NCBI RefSeq assembly: GCF_003597395.2
Contig: NC_133770.1
Coordinates: forward strand, 90,247,899-90,311,898
Length of the DNA: 64,000 nt
Origin: Chelonoidis abingdonii
Taxonomy: Eukaryota > Chordata > Testudines > Testudinidae
Direction: 5' to 3'
Part shown: positions 41,222-56,967 of the stretch, in pieces
Position numbering within the stretch: the stretch's first letter is position 1
Layout of the letters: the number at the start of each line of letters is the position of its first letter
Position numbers and translations under genes: made by a program
The notes under the pieces: generated by a model
What the model was told of the DNA's origin: nothing
Databases searched by the model: none
Seen by the model: only the letters and a program-made list of their open reading frames with translations

Positions 41222-41224
41222 AAT

Positions 41225-41320
41225 ATAGTCATACATATCTCAGTAGTATCTATGCATAGAGTCATACATATCTAGATAGTATCTGATCCTATATAGTCAT
41301 ACATATGTAGTTAGCATCTG
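41225..41320. repeat. Tandem repeat, three units of about 33 bp
   Basis: Three successive units begin with (ATATAG/ATAGAG)TCATACATAT and end with AGTATCT or AGCATCTG: starts near 41225, 41257 and 41295. The third is more diverged. Not part of a known family to me. Confidence 0.75.
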
Positions 41321-42383
41321 TGGGAGTTACATGGCTTCAGCACTGCTTAAATGACTTTGAAAATACTTGCCATGTTCTCAGCCTGTATGAATGATAAATG
41401 CACTGTACAGTGCTGCACACAATATATTGTGAGCATGATCCTTAGCTGGTATGAATTGACAAGGACATCAGTAGATATTTGCATCTTTTTAGAATTGAGC
41501 CCAGTCTGCATGAGTTAATGGAGAAGCACAGCAGCTCAGTGTAATCCGTAGTACAGTTCTGTGTTGACTGCATTTCTCTGCAGCAGTACACTGCAGAGAC
41601 ACAAAACACTTGAGCAGAGTCAGGGAAATGCACTTTGGTGGATTTGGACCCATGCTAACGGCAAAAGATTTAATAGTTTAAATAGCCTTTATAGTGGTGA
41701 AATCAATCATATCAAATGATGCACTTACAAAAACAAAATCCCCGAAGAGCACTAATAATTTTAAATATATCTGCACTATATATTCACTAACCCCCCACTT
41801 TCAAATGACAGCTCTTATAACACATTTAAATCACTTCAGTTGTATTAAAATACCATGTTCTTTGCAGAGTGATTAGGTATTGTAAGTGCTTTGGAGGTTT
41901 TGGGTTTTTTAAAAAAAATATCTAAGTGTTTCAATTTGAAAGCTTGTCAAGCCACAGGAAAGGAAAAAGAAATTACATAAAAAAGGAGGAAAAAAGTGCA
42001 ATACTGGATGTCAAAACAAACTCTCACTTTCAAAACCATAATATAAAGTGAAGCTGTCAGTCACACTCTGGGAAAGTCAGGGGAAATAAGGCTACGGGGA
42101 AAAAAAGATTCAGATGTTATCATTGAAGTGTTATTTTATGGCAATATGGCAGCTGAGAACGACTATTCCAAAAAATGGCAAAGTTCACCTTAGTATATTG
42201 CTGTCTTACCCCCAGACAACACTATGTGGATTTATGCAACTGTCAGAGCCTCCATACACTATTGGCCATTGACTAGCTGGTTAAAATTTTATTGTTACCA
42301 CTTGACGTAGTCATATTCGCCATGGCATTTTCAGTATTTTGTAATCTAATTTTACTGAATACTACTAATATTGCAGTAAAGCT

Positions 42384-43022
42384 TACTCCTGGGGGAATTT
42401 TGTGCCAAAAAAATTAAAAAATTCTGCTCACAATATTTTAAAATTCTGCAAAACTCTGCATATTTTATTTGTTAAAATAACACAATATAATTACTCCTTT
42501 TTCAGTGTTGGTGATTTATTTCATAATACCTGTCAACAAGTATGTCAACAATACACACAACAGCAAAAAGTAGAGAGCTAAAGAAACCCCTACAACAATC
42601 CAGTTCCAGTTATGGGGGCTGGAAGGGCCCCAGAGCCCAGACACCAGCAAGCTCCTCCCTCCAGAGCCCAGCCGCGCCGCAGCCCCCAGACACTAGTCCC
42701 TCTTCTCCACAGAGCCCAGCCACAGGACAGCCTCCAGCCCAGACACCAGCGCCACCAGAGCCTTTACTTCCCCCAACTTCTTTACTGTCTCGTTGGGGGA
42801 CATGTTGTGGTGTGTCCCTGCCCTTCCTTACCCTTTGCCAGAGCTGGGTCTCCCAGGCCCTCTCCCATCCCTGGGAAAATGAGGAACGAGCACTCCGCTC
42901 ACTGCGAAACAGGCTCTGCAGAGTCCAGCAGCCCCTAATGACGGTCAGAAATTCTGCAGGGGAAGCAGGAAATTCTGTGAAATTCTGCATTGTGCAGTGG
43001 CATAGAATTCCCCCAGGAGTAA
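42384..43022. mobile_element. hAT-like non-autonomous element (TTACTCCTGGGGGAATT ends)
   Basis: Inverted ends: TTACTCCTGGGGGAATTTTG and, in reverse, TTACTCCTGGGGGAATTCTA. The subterminal parts carry repeated AATTCTGC motifs at both ends (42420-42460 and 42947-42990). The interior 42600-42930 is GC-rich with CCAGAGCCCAG repeats and gives a 192-residue open frame that starts in the repeat and shows no transposase features. I see no clean target duplication. Superfamily assignment is by the style of the ends. Confidence 0.75.
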
Positions 43023-43031
43023 CAGCTAAAT

Positions 43032-43342
43032 CAGAGGTCTGCAACCTTTCAGAAGTGGTGTGCCGAGTCTTCATTTATTCACTCCAATTTAAGGTTTCGT
43101 GTGCCAGTAAGACATGTTAACGTCTTTAGAAGGTCTCTTTCTATAAGTCTATAATATATAACTAAACTATTGTTGTATGTAAAGTAAATAAGGTTTTTAA
43201 AATGCTTAAGAAGCTTCATTTAAAATTAAATTAAAATGCAGAGCCTTCCGGACCGGTGGCCAGGATTCAGGCAGCCTGAGTGCCACTGAAAATCAGCTTG
43301 CGTGCCGCCTTCGGCACGCGTTCCATAGGTTGCCTACCCCTG
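43032..43342. mobile_element. hAT-like element, 311 bp, perfect 8-bp target duplication
   Basis: Ends CAGAGGTCTGCAACCT and, in reverse, CAGGGGTAGGCAACCT. A perfect duplication AGCTAAAT lies at 43024-43031 and 43343-43350. The interior has AT-rich sequence plus GCCTTCCGGACCGGTGG and a CGTGCCGCCTTCGGCACGCG hairpin at 43301-43320. It sits nine bases after the previous hAT-like element. Non-coding. Confidence 0.93.
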
Positions 43343-43737
43343 AGCTAAATGCTGTTGTTCAGCAAACATTCAAGGCTTTATTATGTGTTTCTATTGAGAT
43401 CGCAGACAAATAATGCAGTTAACACATTTTCATTTATGCGCAATATATAAGAACCCAGCTTGCATTCAAAGATAGATCATACAGTTCATCGTCAACTAAA
43501 AGACAATAAAAGATAAAAGGACAGGTGACCTTTAAGCAAGACTGCAAACACATGACAGTCATCCTGATGCCATAGCAATATTATCAGCCAAATAACTTCT
43601 ATTGGAAAAATATCAAGATTTTAATTAAATCCAGTGTATGCTCAGAGATAATTTGAGAAAATATGCAATAGTACAATATCCGCCAACACAATCGTTTAGT
43701 GTCCTGCTTGGTCTAATTTCTGGCTATGGCTTGGGGT

Positions 43738-43818
43738 GGGGTTGGCTGAGTGGTGTTTAGTGATATACAGGAGGTCAAGCTAGAAGATCTGATGCTCCTT
43801 TCTGGCCTTTATTTTACT
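43738..43818 (+). mobile_element. CR1 LINE 3' terminal fragment
   Basis: TTTAGTGATATACAGGAGGTCAAGCTAGAAGATCTGATGCTCCTTTCTGGCCTTTA follows the CR1 3' tail (CAGGAGGTCAGACTAGATGATC...TTCTGGCC). Confidence 0.75.
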
Positions 43819-45709
43819 CTGTCTCTTCTGTATTGCTTCAGACATCTGGTCCCACTTTACATAGGACACAGAACATGCCCTTCTCCGTGCTCCATTGCAC
43901 GCGCACACACACAAAAAAAAAAAGTCAGCAGAGAAATGGTGGTGGTGTGCTCTCAGAACAAAATGAGGTGCTCTAAATCCACCACATGGCTGGCTTTCCT
44001 TTTTACTGTTTTTTGTATACTGTTCCTGTGACACTTGCTAAAAAAAAAATCCATTTTAATTTAAAAGCTCAGTTTGTATGTCGCAAATACCATGTTACCT
44101 ACTGCTTATATATTATGAAGCATAATGTATTTTGAGAGATGAATTATTAGAGCTTTCAATCAATACTGTGGGGGCAGGGAAGAAGAGTTAATAATTCAAC
44201 AAATTACTCATGCTGCATTCCTGCAATTTATGACATGGTCCACATCTTCAGTTGGTTTAGACGTCTGTAATATAAATGACTTCTTTTCAGGATTGTCTAA
44301 GCATGCATATTTGTGGTGAAATGGATGTCCTTGTGTGTGTCTATCATAGATATTCAGCTCCCATCCACACTCATGATGGCAAAATGTGGCTCTTAGTATG
44401 ATGACAACCTTTTCCTTTACTGTTTACAATCATTTTTGTCATATAATAAAAGAAAACCAAACATGCATTCTATCCATATCTATATATATGTAGCATATTA
44501 ATTAAGAAAGAAGTGGCTAGTAATAGGAAGACGTAAACCAAATATATCTTTAACTTCCTTCTTTATGGTGCGAAGTTTCCATTTTACACTGGTAGAGGAT
44601 AAACACTGGTTGAAACCTATTTCTTCCCCTCCCCCATTTATAAACAGTTGGCTGCATTCCAATCACAGTTACATTTGAGTAAATTTATAGTGCCAATTAA
44701 CTTCACTGGAGGTACTCCAGACTTCTACTGTTATAACTGAGATCAAAAATTGAATCCAGGTTGTTGAGTGCTCTTTACAGGTCCTGCAGGGTAAATACAA
44801 TATATGCTGCAGACATTTAAAAACATTAACCATTTTGATAAAGAATCTTGTAAATTATGATTTAGCGGCCTGGTTTTGCAACCAGATTTCTGCTCCTTTA
44901 TGATTTGCTCGAGTCAAGATGATGTGATAAATGTTTCCCCTAATAAACTTGGGAGTGTAGATGTGTGGACACCTGCAAACCTACCATGCTGAAGCATCAT
45001 TCCTCTTTCCAGAAATGCAAGCTGCAGACCAGTATCACTTTTACAGCAGCACTTAAATACCAAAGTGATAAAAGTGATATAAAAATGAACGATGGTTAGG
45101 TGGAACAAATTTTTAAAACTAGCAAATCAATTTTTCTGGTGCTGTGAAACTGCATCTAAGAGGATGGTACTTACAAAAATGATGAACAATGTGTCACTGG
45201 TGAGAAATTGGCCCCTTAGGGCAAGTAATGAGTGGATAATTATATGGGCCAGCTGGCAAGGAAGGGAGTATTTTTCACTGTTTATAGAGATACCTTTGAA
45301 GTATGTGAACAACAAGGAGGTAGAAGAATTAATAAGGCTTGTCCAAGAGGTGAAATTAGGAACACAGAGATGAAACCAAGCAAAGGAAAATTTAAGTTGA
45401 ACATTGGCGGGGGGAGATGGGGAAGGAGTTCAAATGGTAAGATCATATGGACTGTGAAATAGTCACTCAAGGAAAGTGAGGGGAGCCTCATTGTGTGGGT
45501 CATTTAAAACCAGGCTTGTGGAGAAAGCTGCCAGGTTTTCTCTTTACCCACCCCCACCAAAAAAAACCTAGTAATTGTTTTTTTCCTGTTTCTTCCCCAT
45601 CACCATCACTTCCTGAACTTCAATATCACTGTGAGATACTTATAAGAACGTAATTCATCCAAATGTATGTTAACATTTGGATGTGATGGGTTCTTGTTAT
45701 GCCTATTAT

Positions 45710-45943
45710 CAGGACCGGCTCCAGGGCTTTTGCTGCCCCAAGCGACGAAAAAAAAAGTCGTGATTGACAGCAGCTCCACCACGCCACTTTCTTCTTCAGC
45801 GGCAATTCGGCGGCAGGTCCTTCCCTCCGAGAGGGACCGAGGGACCCACCGCCAAATTGCCGCCAAAGAGCCCGACATGCCACCCCTTCCCATTGGCCAC
45901 CCCAAGCACCTGCTTGCTGGGCTGGTGCCTGGGGCCGGCCCTG
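45710..45943. mobile_element. hAT-like element, 234 bp, CAGG(A/G)CCGGC ends
   Basis: Ends CAGGACCGGCTCCAGGGC and, in reverse, CAGGGCCGGCCCCAGGC. Flanks CCTATTAT (45702-45709) and CCTATTTT (45944-45951) agree at seven of eight bases. The interior has facing CAGCGGCAATTCGGCGGC and CCAAATTGCCGCC segments and TTGCTGCCCCAAGCGACG. It appears related to 7178-7452 (both have TGC(C/A)GCCCCAAGC near one end). The three overlapping open frames are compositional. Confidence 0.88.
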
Positions 45944-47376
45944 CCTATTTTGAAATCTTTAAAATGTTTTAGAACTATCAAAAAGCATAAAGAGGAATTG
46001 TATAAAGGTGAAGTCATTGATGATGGCAAGAGGTACACTAGCCATTAGTTAGTGAAGAGAGGAGTGAACTTGTGGATCAGTAAGGTCTGGTTTGCTAGAA
46101 AATCAAAACTTCTGGAAGGTGGTCAGGTCATCTGATAACATGGTTCCATCTAAGGTTGACTAGTTAGTCTTATTTTTCCAGTCTTCAGAATGTTCAATGT
46201 TTTAAATGGTTGTTTCTCATTCTAACTGTAATAAATGTGAAAGTGACTGACCAGTACAGCAAAAGGGAAATAGTTTTTATTTATTACCAAACATCACTGT
46301 TTGAATTTAACTGACCTAGGATGGCTAGAGTTGAATGAAATGGTAGGAAATAAGTCATTGTAATGAAGAAATAATGAAAATAGACAAGTCTTATAGAGTA
46401 TTATGTAAATACGCTCAAGAGTTGTTAAGTAAAAATATTGGAATGGATTAATGCTCCTTTCCAAAGGTTCAGAAATTTTGTTTGTTTCTTCAACATCAGT
46501 TGTGCCACTGAATGAAACTATTGAGGTAGAAGAGCAGAGCACTGATGATCCTGCAAGTAAGCCAATTTAAATACCATCACCTTAATTGAAATATAGCCAT
46601 CACAATAACATAAGTGCTTGTTCGAAGCCTGTTCCAGCCGTTCTTCAATATCAGCTTAATACAGGAGAACTCTCTGTGTATTCTTCTACACTCACAAAAT
46701 GGTAAAGATCAATCTGTGATTATGCCATAAAAACATCTGAAAGACAAAGACCCAAACTTCATTAAAAAACTTGCAATATTCTTTTACATGAACCATATTG
46801 CCTTCAATGTAGCACAAAACTAACAATTTAAACAATCCTGATTGGGGCCTGTGGGGATCACTTAAAATTATTAGTAATAATAAAGAAATCTCCTGATTCA
46901 CTTTCTTTGATAGAGGCCTTCCAACAGTTTTCACATTACAGATCCATTATGAGTTATTGCAAGTGGGAAAAAAAGAGGAAGAAAGTAAAGCAAGAACTAG
47001 AAGAAAGAATCAACACTGAAGTTAACACAAGGTGGCTATATATGGGAAAAAATCTGATAATTGCTACATATTCTGTTCAGAGAAAAATACATTCCTGCTT
47101 AATGCTATTTATGCTACGTCTGAAAAAACCTAAATGAGCAGAATATTGTCTTTAAGTTGCTGAATGTGCCATCCAAGAATTCTCCCATCCAAGGAGATAT
47201 CTGCCATTTGTACAAGCAAAATGATAAAATGAAACAACTTCTCAGGAGTAAACATCCTAAATTTCTGATGTATAGTTTCTCAACAAACTATATAGACCTT
47301 TGTTGAGAAAGAAAAAGGAATAGCTGGCAGTCTCAGAATACATAGTGGAAATTCTTCTGCAACCTCCATTATCCTC

Positions 47377-47400
47377 TTGGTTGGTTGGTTGGTTGGTTGA
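47377..47400. repeat. (TTGG)n microsatellite
   Basis: About five TTGG units followed by degenerate TTGA/CTGA units. Confidence 0.9.
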
Positions 47401-48531
47401 TTGACTGATTTGAAAAGAGGGGGTTTTGAGCCCCTGCAGTCCAGTGGCAGTCACTGGAATCTTCAGAAAGATTGTTCTTTATTTGTTTGCATTCAGTTAT
47501 GCATGTTGAAACTTGCTGTGAGCATGAAGATGACCTTGATGAAAACGTAACTCAGATTTTACACAACAGGGGACTCCAGAGATGCCCTATATTTACAAAA
47601 GCTACTGCAGGAAGATGTGACAAATTACACGCTGTAGCTCCCTTTGCTGCAGTTTCAGTGAAAATCTGGCCTAGTCTAATTACCAAAAAAGAAATGGATC
47701 CAGACAAGAACAAAACTGAAAAATGATTCAGGGGACCTATGGAACCTATTACTAAGCCCACATGATTGATCGCAAAGTTAAAAGCTATATAGGAGGAAAA
47801 CGCTGATGGAACATAATCCTGAGTTCTTTCCTTCTTTCCCTTTTAGAGTTAAAATTGCAGATCCAAATTTGTTTGTGAAGGAGGTTGTGTATGTTGGTTG
47901 TATCAAAATGTTGGAAAATGGTCTAAGTAAAATCATAAAAGATTGAACAGTTGTATTCAGAACGTTGTTAATTTTTAAAACATCTGCATTGTCCCCATCT
48001 GAGCATCACTGGACTGTGTTTTACCATATTTGTATTGGCTTGAAACTTTTTAATAGGCTAGGTACTAAAAAAGCAAATAAATTGCTAAAATGATAACTGT
48101 ATCTAGCAGTGAATAGGGAGGAATGGTGCACCTGACTAGTTAGTAGGTTGGGGATTCAATTGCTATGTTCTTGTGATTTTGCTTATGGAATTGTAAACTT
48201 TGTCCTTTTGGACAGAGTGTGTGTGCCTTTTATAAATGATTAAACATGCCTGTAAAGCAAATCGCATAGCATGTATTTTGTGTTTTGGTTCGTTACATTT
48301 TTTATGGAAGGGGAGACTTTTCAAGGGGAAAAAATGGGTTTTTGTAGGTTGGGTTGAATCACAATAGTCCTGCTTAAAACTGAGCTTGTTGGAGAGTGTG
48401 TTATCATAAGGAACCATCATGGTCTGAGGGATTAAAGAGCTGCTTATGTACTAAATGCTTTCTATTTTTAAAAAGTTTTATTCAATGTAAGTAACAGCTT
48501 GAATGGAAGGCCTGGCTTCCTTCATAAGTGA

Positions 48532-48816
<285 letters not shown>

Positions 48817-49060
48817 TAGGGAATACTGCCAACAACATCACATGTAAAAATAGAATGTTACCAGTAGCTGGAAACGCAGCAGCTGCTAGCACTGTTTTGT
48901 TAGTGAGGAAATATCTGCTTTGGTTTGGAAATCAGATTTGTTTGGATGTTTTTACAGTGGTGAGAAAATATGTGATGGCTTTGCAAAACTCTGCAGCATC
49001 GCTGGTAGGAGCCAGGTGCACCATTTTAATGTTATTACATTGGATTCCGCTATAAAATAA

Positions 49061-49155
49061 GGCCCCAATCTTGCGGGGTGCTGAACTCTCTCAGTTCCCA
49101 TTGGCTTCCCAGTGGGCTTCAATGGAGGGCACTCAGCATCTCCCAGGATCAGGAA
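49061..49155. repeat. Fold-back short repeat (GGTGCTGAACTCTC arms)
   Basis: CCAATCTTGCGGGGTGCTGAACTC faces GGGCACTCAGCATCTCCCAGGATCAGG around TCCCATTGGCTTCCCAGTGGGC. Same palindromic class, with an altered centre. Confidence 0.7.
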
Positions 49156-50719
49156 TTCAGAATATCAGGACTTTGGAGAGGACCAATCTACAATATCCAA
49201 ACCTTAGAGGTTTAGCCTGATGACAGGAGAAGCACAAATGTTTTGGAGGCTGAGTTTGAATTAGCACCCAGGAGTTTATATTCTTACCCAAGCTGCTTGG
49301 TCAGCTTAGGTCTGTATAATTAAACTGGAAGTTGTGTGCAAACAGACACTTTCATATTGTGGCATCTCCACTTCGGCTTCTAGCTGGAACTAAACAGTGC
49401 AGAGGCACAAAGGGAAATATGAAGTAATGGGCATAAAAGTTCATCTAAACATTTGTTAACCTCAAAAACATTCAAGTTCAGATTTGAGTTGTTGGTCTCG
49501 TTCTTAGTTCAGATCAAGTGTCAGCAACTTCTTGCTTTCGTTTCCCCACAGTATTTTGCAAACATTATAAAGAAGGCTTGGGAGATGGGGACTGCGGGGT
49601 TGCTTCAGTGATTTGGGTCCATTTCAGTGATAATGATTGAAATATTATCTGGCTCTGGATCTGCATATGTTCTGTCTCCTTTAGCTCAATTATATTGGTT
49701 TGAGGCGGTAATAAAAAAACAAGCAGTGCACAACTATTCACACTATACCCAGAGCTGAGAGCTGAAGCCTGTTTTCAAAGGTCTTGGTATTATGAAACTT
49801 TTGATTCAGGAATGTTATTTGTAGTGAGGGCCACCATTTGATGTTTATTATCTCTTCCTTTATGCTAAATAAAAATAGTTCCATGCCAAGACACAAACCT
49901 ACTTATCAGCATTGGAAATACCTTTATAGTCAATATAATGAGAAACTGAGAGATGAGGAGTTTAATAAAAACATCAGCTTGAAAAAATATATTAAACCAA
50001 GCTTCCCATAATCACTTTAGAAGATAATTGTATTTGAGGCTCATCAAGATGCTTCAGCATTTGTAAATGCAGAAGAATATTTTAAATTCATATTTATATA
50101 GTGGGATTAATTTAACAACTGATTATTGAATATACATGTGGGTTGTTGTTTTTTTTCAAGCTAAGCTGTTACAGTCTTGATCTGAGAGCCTGGTATTGGA
50201 GACGGGAATTGGGGGATTTTAAATAAGTATTCCTTGCAATAAATGGAGAAAAAAAGAAAACAAACCAGTCATTCACTCACACTTTTTTAGTAAACAGTTC
50301 CGTCCACTGTGCTGGAATCTCTTGAGCAATAGGAAAGAAGCCATTTGTATGTACACTGCAGGCCACTCTCAAGAAGCCCTTTCGTATGTACCTCAGCACA
50401 CCTGGACTGGGGAGAGCAAGTGAGAGCAGCCACTGCTGCTTCTAGGAATAACAATGGCTGAGAGGGTATGTACACGTTTCTGGGCATGGCAAGGATGTGG
50501 CCATAGCTGCACCACACTTGCATGCCGGTGGAGTTATTCTGGGAGAGCATTCATTACACCCGCTGTACAGGGATAGCAAGTCTCACTGCCTAGCATATGC
50601 CCCCCAGTATCCAGGGAGCATTATGTCACTCACAGGCATAGTACCATATGAATAGAGTGTCTGCTCCTCTCTCCCTAGCATGCCTCATCCTCTTAGACGC
50701 ATAACTGAGCACTCTGTGG

Positions 50720-51023
50720 GTATGTCCACACTGCAGTTGGGAGCATGCTGCCCAGCATGAGTAGACAGACACATGCTAGCTCTGCTCGAGCTAGACGCTA
50801 AAAACTGCAGTATAGCCAGTGGTAGCACGAGCAGCAGCTTGGCTAGCCACCCAGATACAAACCCACCCAGACCTCCTGGGCACATATGTGCGTGACCTGC
50901 CCTAGCTGCTGCCTTTGTTACCCTCAGCTACACTTCTATTTTTAGCATGCTAGCTTGCCTGAGCTAGTGCATGTCTGTCTACTTATGCTGGGAAGCATGC
51001 TCTCAGCTGCCATATAGACATAC
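50720..51023. mobile_element. Fold-back MITE-like element, about 100-bp arms
   Basis: The left arm (GTATGTCCACACTGCAGTTG, GGAGCATGCTGCCCAGCATGAGTAGACAGAC, CTAGCTCTGCTCGAGCTAG) and the right arm pair over roughly 50720-50816 and 50927-51023 with scattered mismatches. A TA at both edges could be a TA target duplication, which would fit Tc1/mariner-type MITEs. The middle is unique sequence. No coding capacity; the 50685-50885 frame is part of it. Confidence 0.8.
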
Positions 51024-51025
51024 AG

Positions 51026-51066
51026 TGGGGGGGGGGCGCAGGGGAGGGGAGGAGGATGAGGGAGCG
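51026..51066 (+). repeat. G-run, possible G-quadruplex
   Basis: GTGGGGGGGGGGCGCAGGGGAGGGGAGGAGG and onward: four or more G-tracts of at least three within 35 bases, directly after the fold-back element. Folding is an inference from the pattern. Confidence 0.6.
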
Positions 51067-51539
51067 GATAGTCTGTATCTGTAAAAAATATTGTTCAAAT
51101 AGTGTTTGTGTCATTTATATTTGTTTATTAGCACATATCTGCACTTCTTTTACACTAGACAAACTGCTCTGTTGCTGTAGCTGATTTTTAAATACAGTAT
51201 AATTTTTAAAAAATAGAAGAAACAATTCAATTTAAACAATCAGGTCCTAGTCTCAGATTTATAGTAGACATCACATTGTCACTTGTGTTGGAAATAAACT
51301 TCGCTGCGATGCCTGCTAATTTTTTTTAAAACACGTCCTATAAATTCGTCATTATGATTTGAACCTAAATCTCTACATCTTCTTAAAATAGAAAAGTTTC
51401 CATGAGAAGGAGGCACTGGTACTATAGGAGATGATCAAATATTATGAACAGATAGAAGATAAATGAAAAAGGAAGCTTTGTTTCTTGTAATGAGTTGATT
51501 TTCTTTCACAATGCATCATCATCATCACTTTTTAGCTCT

Positions 51540-51580
51540 GTCGTCGTCGTCGTCGTCGTCGTCGTCTTCTTCTTCTTCTT
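51540..51580. repeat. Compound (GTC)n(TTC)n microsatellite
   Basis: About nine GTC units followed by about five TTC units. It is CpG-bearing and unusual for this AT-rich intron. Confidence 0.96.
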
Positions 51581-54500
51581 TCTTCTATTAGTTTGGTTAC
51601 CTCCAATTCTATCCTCCTTTTTTTGATGCTCACTGCTTGGCCTTTAAACATTTGTCCTTCCTATCACACTACATAGTCACTCTACTTACGTGATCATCTT
51701 ATAGCACCCAGAGACACAATAATCAGGCTGTCTCAAGGCTGATTACTCTCTCTATGAGATCTGTAAATCTTACCAGATACCTCTCAACACCCTTTCTGAT
51801 GTTGTCAATCTTCATTCTTTCTTTTAAGTATTTCCTCTTTCCTCCAGCTCTTCTTCACTCCACCTGCAAGAAGTTTGCTGATTTTTTTTTTCTATGAAAG
51901 TTTTTCATGTGCAGCAAATATCATCTCTGCTTTCCCTACACTTCAATCCCCCTATTCCATCAGTCCATTTTCATCTTCCTTCTGGTCTTTCCTGACACCC
52001 TCTTTGATGTCATCCCTTCAACAATTAAAAACGTTTTGTGTTTCATTCTTATTCCTTATCACTTTGGCTTCTTCGTCATCCCTTACTCCCTCTCAGAGAA
52101 ATAATTAATTCCTCAATGTTCACAAGTGTCTTCCCTAACACTAGATGCTCCTTTACATTTCCTGTTCCAAAATTTTGCGCTCCATTAGCCAATGCTCCAG
52201 TCTTATCTTTAAGTTTACCTCTTTCTGTCCAGTCATCTTTCTTGAGTGAAGTGTTGTATTTGAAACGGTCTTCTTTGATATTGTTCTTGAGAACCTAACA
52301 TTGCCTATCATCTTGGTCACATAGTTTCATTCCTAGCTGTTCAGTTGCTCCTTTTGGAACCCCTTTCCCTCTAGACTTCTCCACTGTGGTATTACTGTCC
52401 GTGAACTTCTCTATCTATCCCCGGTGGCCATTTTTAAATTTAACTTGGCAAGTCCCTTCTGGGCAGATACTATTTCAATTTACCTCCTTCACTGTTCCAG
52501 TGCTTGCTTTATTTTCTGCCTTATCAGTTCCTGGCATTCTCATAGCTGTTGCCCTTTTGTTTCAAAAGAAGATCATCCTTAATCAATCCCCCCTGTCCAT
52601 CTTCCATCTCCTTTTAAGCACTTTGAATCAGAGCATGCTCTCCAGTTGAGGTGGACCCAAACTTGGGGTGAGTAGGCATGAAGTTGCCCTCTGTGACATC
52701 ATCTTTGCCTTCCACAGACCCTGCTGAAGTTCTTTTGTGGGGATCAGGCTGCACGGTTGGGACCGAGTGCATGCTCTTTCTGTTCTCCATGCCATCATTG
52801 TCCCCCATAGAGCTGGGCCCCTCATCTCTTTCATGCAGTTTAATCTGTGTCCCTCTCCATTCTGAGTGAACACATGGCGAGCATGCAGCCTGGAACATTC
52901 ACATTTTAAATGGATCAGGCTACACTCCTCTGAAAGGTGCTTAGCTCCTAAACCTTCCCTGTGTGTCAGAAGTGAGAAAAACAGATGGATGTTGAACAGC
53001 TTGAGCAGGTGGTGGAAGGAACTGGGAGCTGGTGGGTGATAAGGAGAGACTGCTGGGGAGTGAGAGAAAAATACCTAATGTAAGACAGCCTTACTTCAGT
53101 CAGGAATCGTGGCAGTCTTGTGATGTTGAGGTGAGAAACTCTTTTTTTTTATTTTACTATCAGCTCTTTAAGCCATGAAGTTCACCTGCATTTCCCTCTC
53201 CATCTGAAATCTCACAATTGTTACATAGAGTCAATTACCTACTGTAAATGTTTCACTTAATCCAGAAGTTTTAAAAAGGAAGGGAGAAAGGACTGAAGTT
53301 GCATTAAAATATTTCACACAAAAGAATCTAGTTCCTTTTGGCGGTTCAACAGTTTTGTGCGAATTGGAAAAAGACTGATTTATTGCCATTGCTATTTACA
53401 AGGTGGTTTCCCACTTGCTTCCTCCCCACTCCCCCGGCATATTAAAAGATGAAGAGCAAAAGGCAAAAAGACTTCGTGAAAATAGAAAACTTCCAACTGA
53501 TTCAGGAAATGGAAACAAAATGAATACCATGTATGAAGTTCTGCCTTCAATATGACGGAGGGAAGAATTTGCCCCATACATTCAAAGACACTTCTAGGTC
53601 TTCTGCTTGTGAATTTCCAGAACGGTCTCCTCTAGTCTCTTAGGACATTGTCCTCAAAAGTATAGTGCCTTGTTTCTGAGATGTGGAACTACATTCAATT
53701 GGCAGGTTTTTTTCCTCCTATTTGAACTACAATGCATTAAGCATAGTCTTATGGTTTGCATTCCATTTATATGGGGATGAAATGGGCATGAACATCATCT
53801 ATCCCCAGTATTTGTTCCAGGATGCAATTTCAGCATTAATGGCTTCATTGCTGAATTAACTTAAAGTGCATCCTTGAAGTACATTCTTTCAGCTTTTACC
53901 GTAGCATCTGGACATCTTTCGCACAGTCATTGTAACCTTCCACTCATTTATGCACTGGACAAAAAGGGCTGCTGTAACAAAAGCACACTCTGGCGTACAT
54001 GAAGGAGTTAAAAATTGAAGCTTCATTTATGTTGTGCAAAGCTGTACAGTAGAGTGCATGCACACCTGTACTTTTAATCACTCACGTAATTGTGTGTGGC
54101 ACTGCAACTCTATAATTTATCAGCCTCGTCCCATTTTGTGCTTTACTCTGGTATAAGCTGCAGATGGAATATTTTTGATCTCCCCCTTAATGCCTGTCTA
54201 TGCCTCTGCATTTAAAGATCTTCAGTTGTGACCTGAGAAGTTAGAGAGAACAAACCTGAAATGTGTTTGTGATCAGATCAGTAGGAGCCCTCCATAATCT
54301 TTCCACTGGACTTGTCATTCTCTTGCTGCATGCAAAAGGCTATGGGTATTGACTGAGGCACAAACATGTAGTCAGAAGTACCACTCAGGGATTCAATGGA
54401 CAGAGGTGCATTAAATCTCTCTTGTGGAAGAAGAATGATCAGTTACATCTTAAAGTGCTATTAACTAACAGATGCTACCAGGCTCAGCAGCAAAAATAGA

Positions 54501-54648
54501 TAGATGCTGCCTTAACTGAAGGCATTGTGAGCCATGAGCACTTTACTGTTGAAGATCAATTAGTACAAAGAGAGAGCTGCCTCTAAATATGTGCCTGTCT
54601 AGTTTCTTTTAGTGGATGTTATCTTCTTAAAATTATTCAGTGAATTAA

Positions 54649-56967
<2,319 letters not shown>

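Noticed and set aside
42542..43120. 192-residue open frame
   Set aside because: It begins inside the GC-rich interior of a hAT-like element and runs into the next element. It has no transposase motif, and an equally long frame exists on the other strand.
45606..46048. Cluster of five overlapping frames
   Set aside because: They lie over the GC-rich element at 45710-45943 on both strands. No homology seen.
47472..47726. Possible extra ARPP21 exon with an upstream CAG
   Set aside because: The translation has no resemblance to ARPP21, and exons E and F already join in phase without it.
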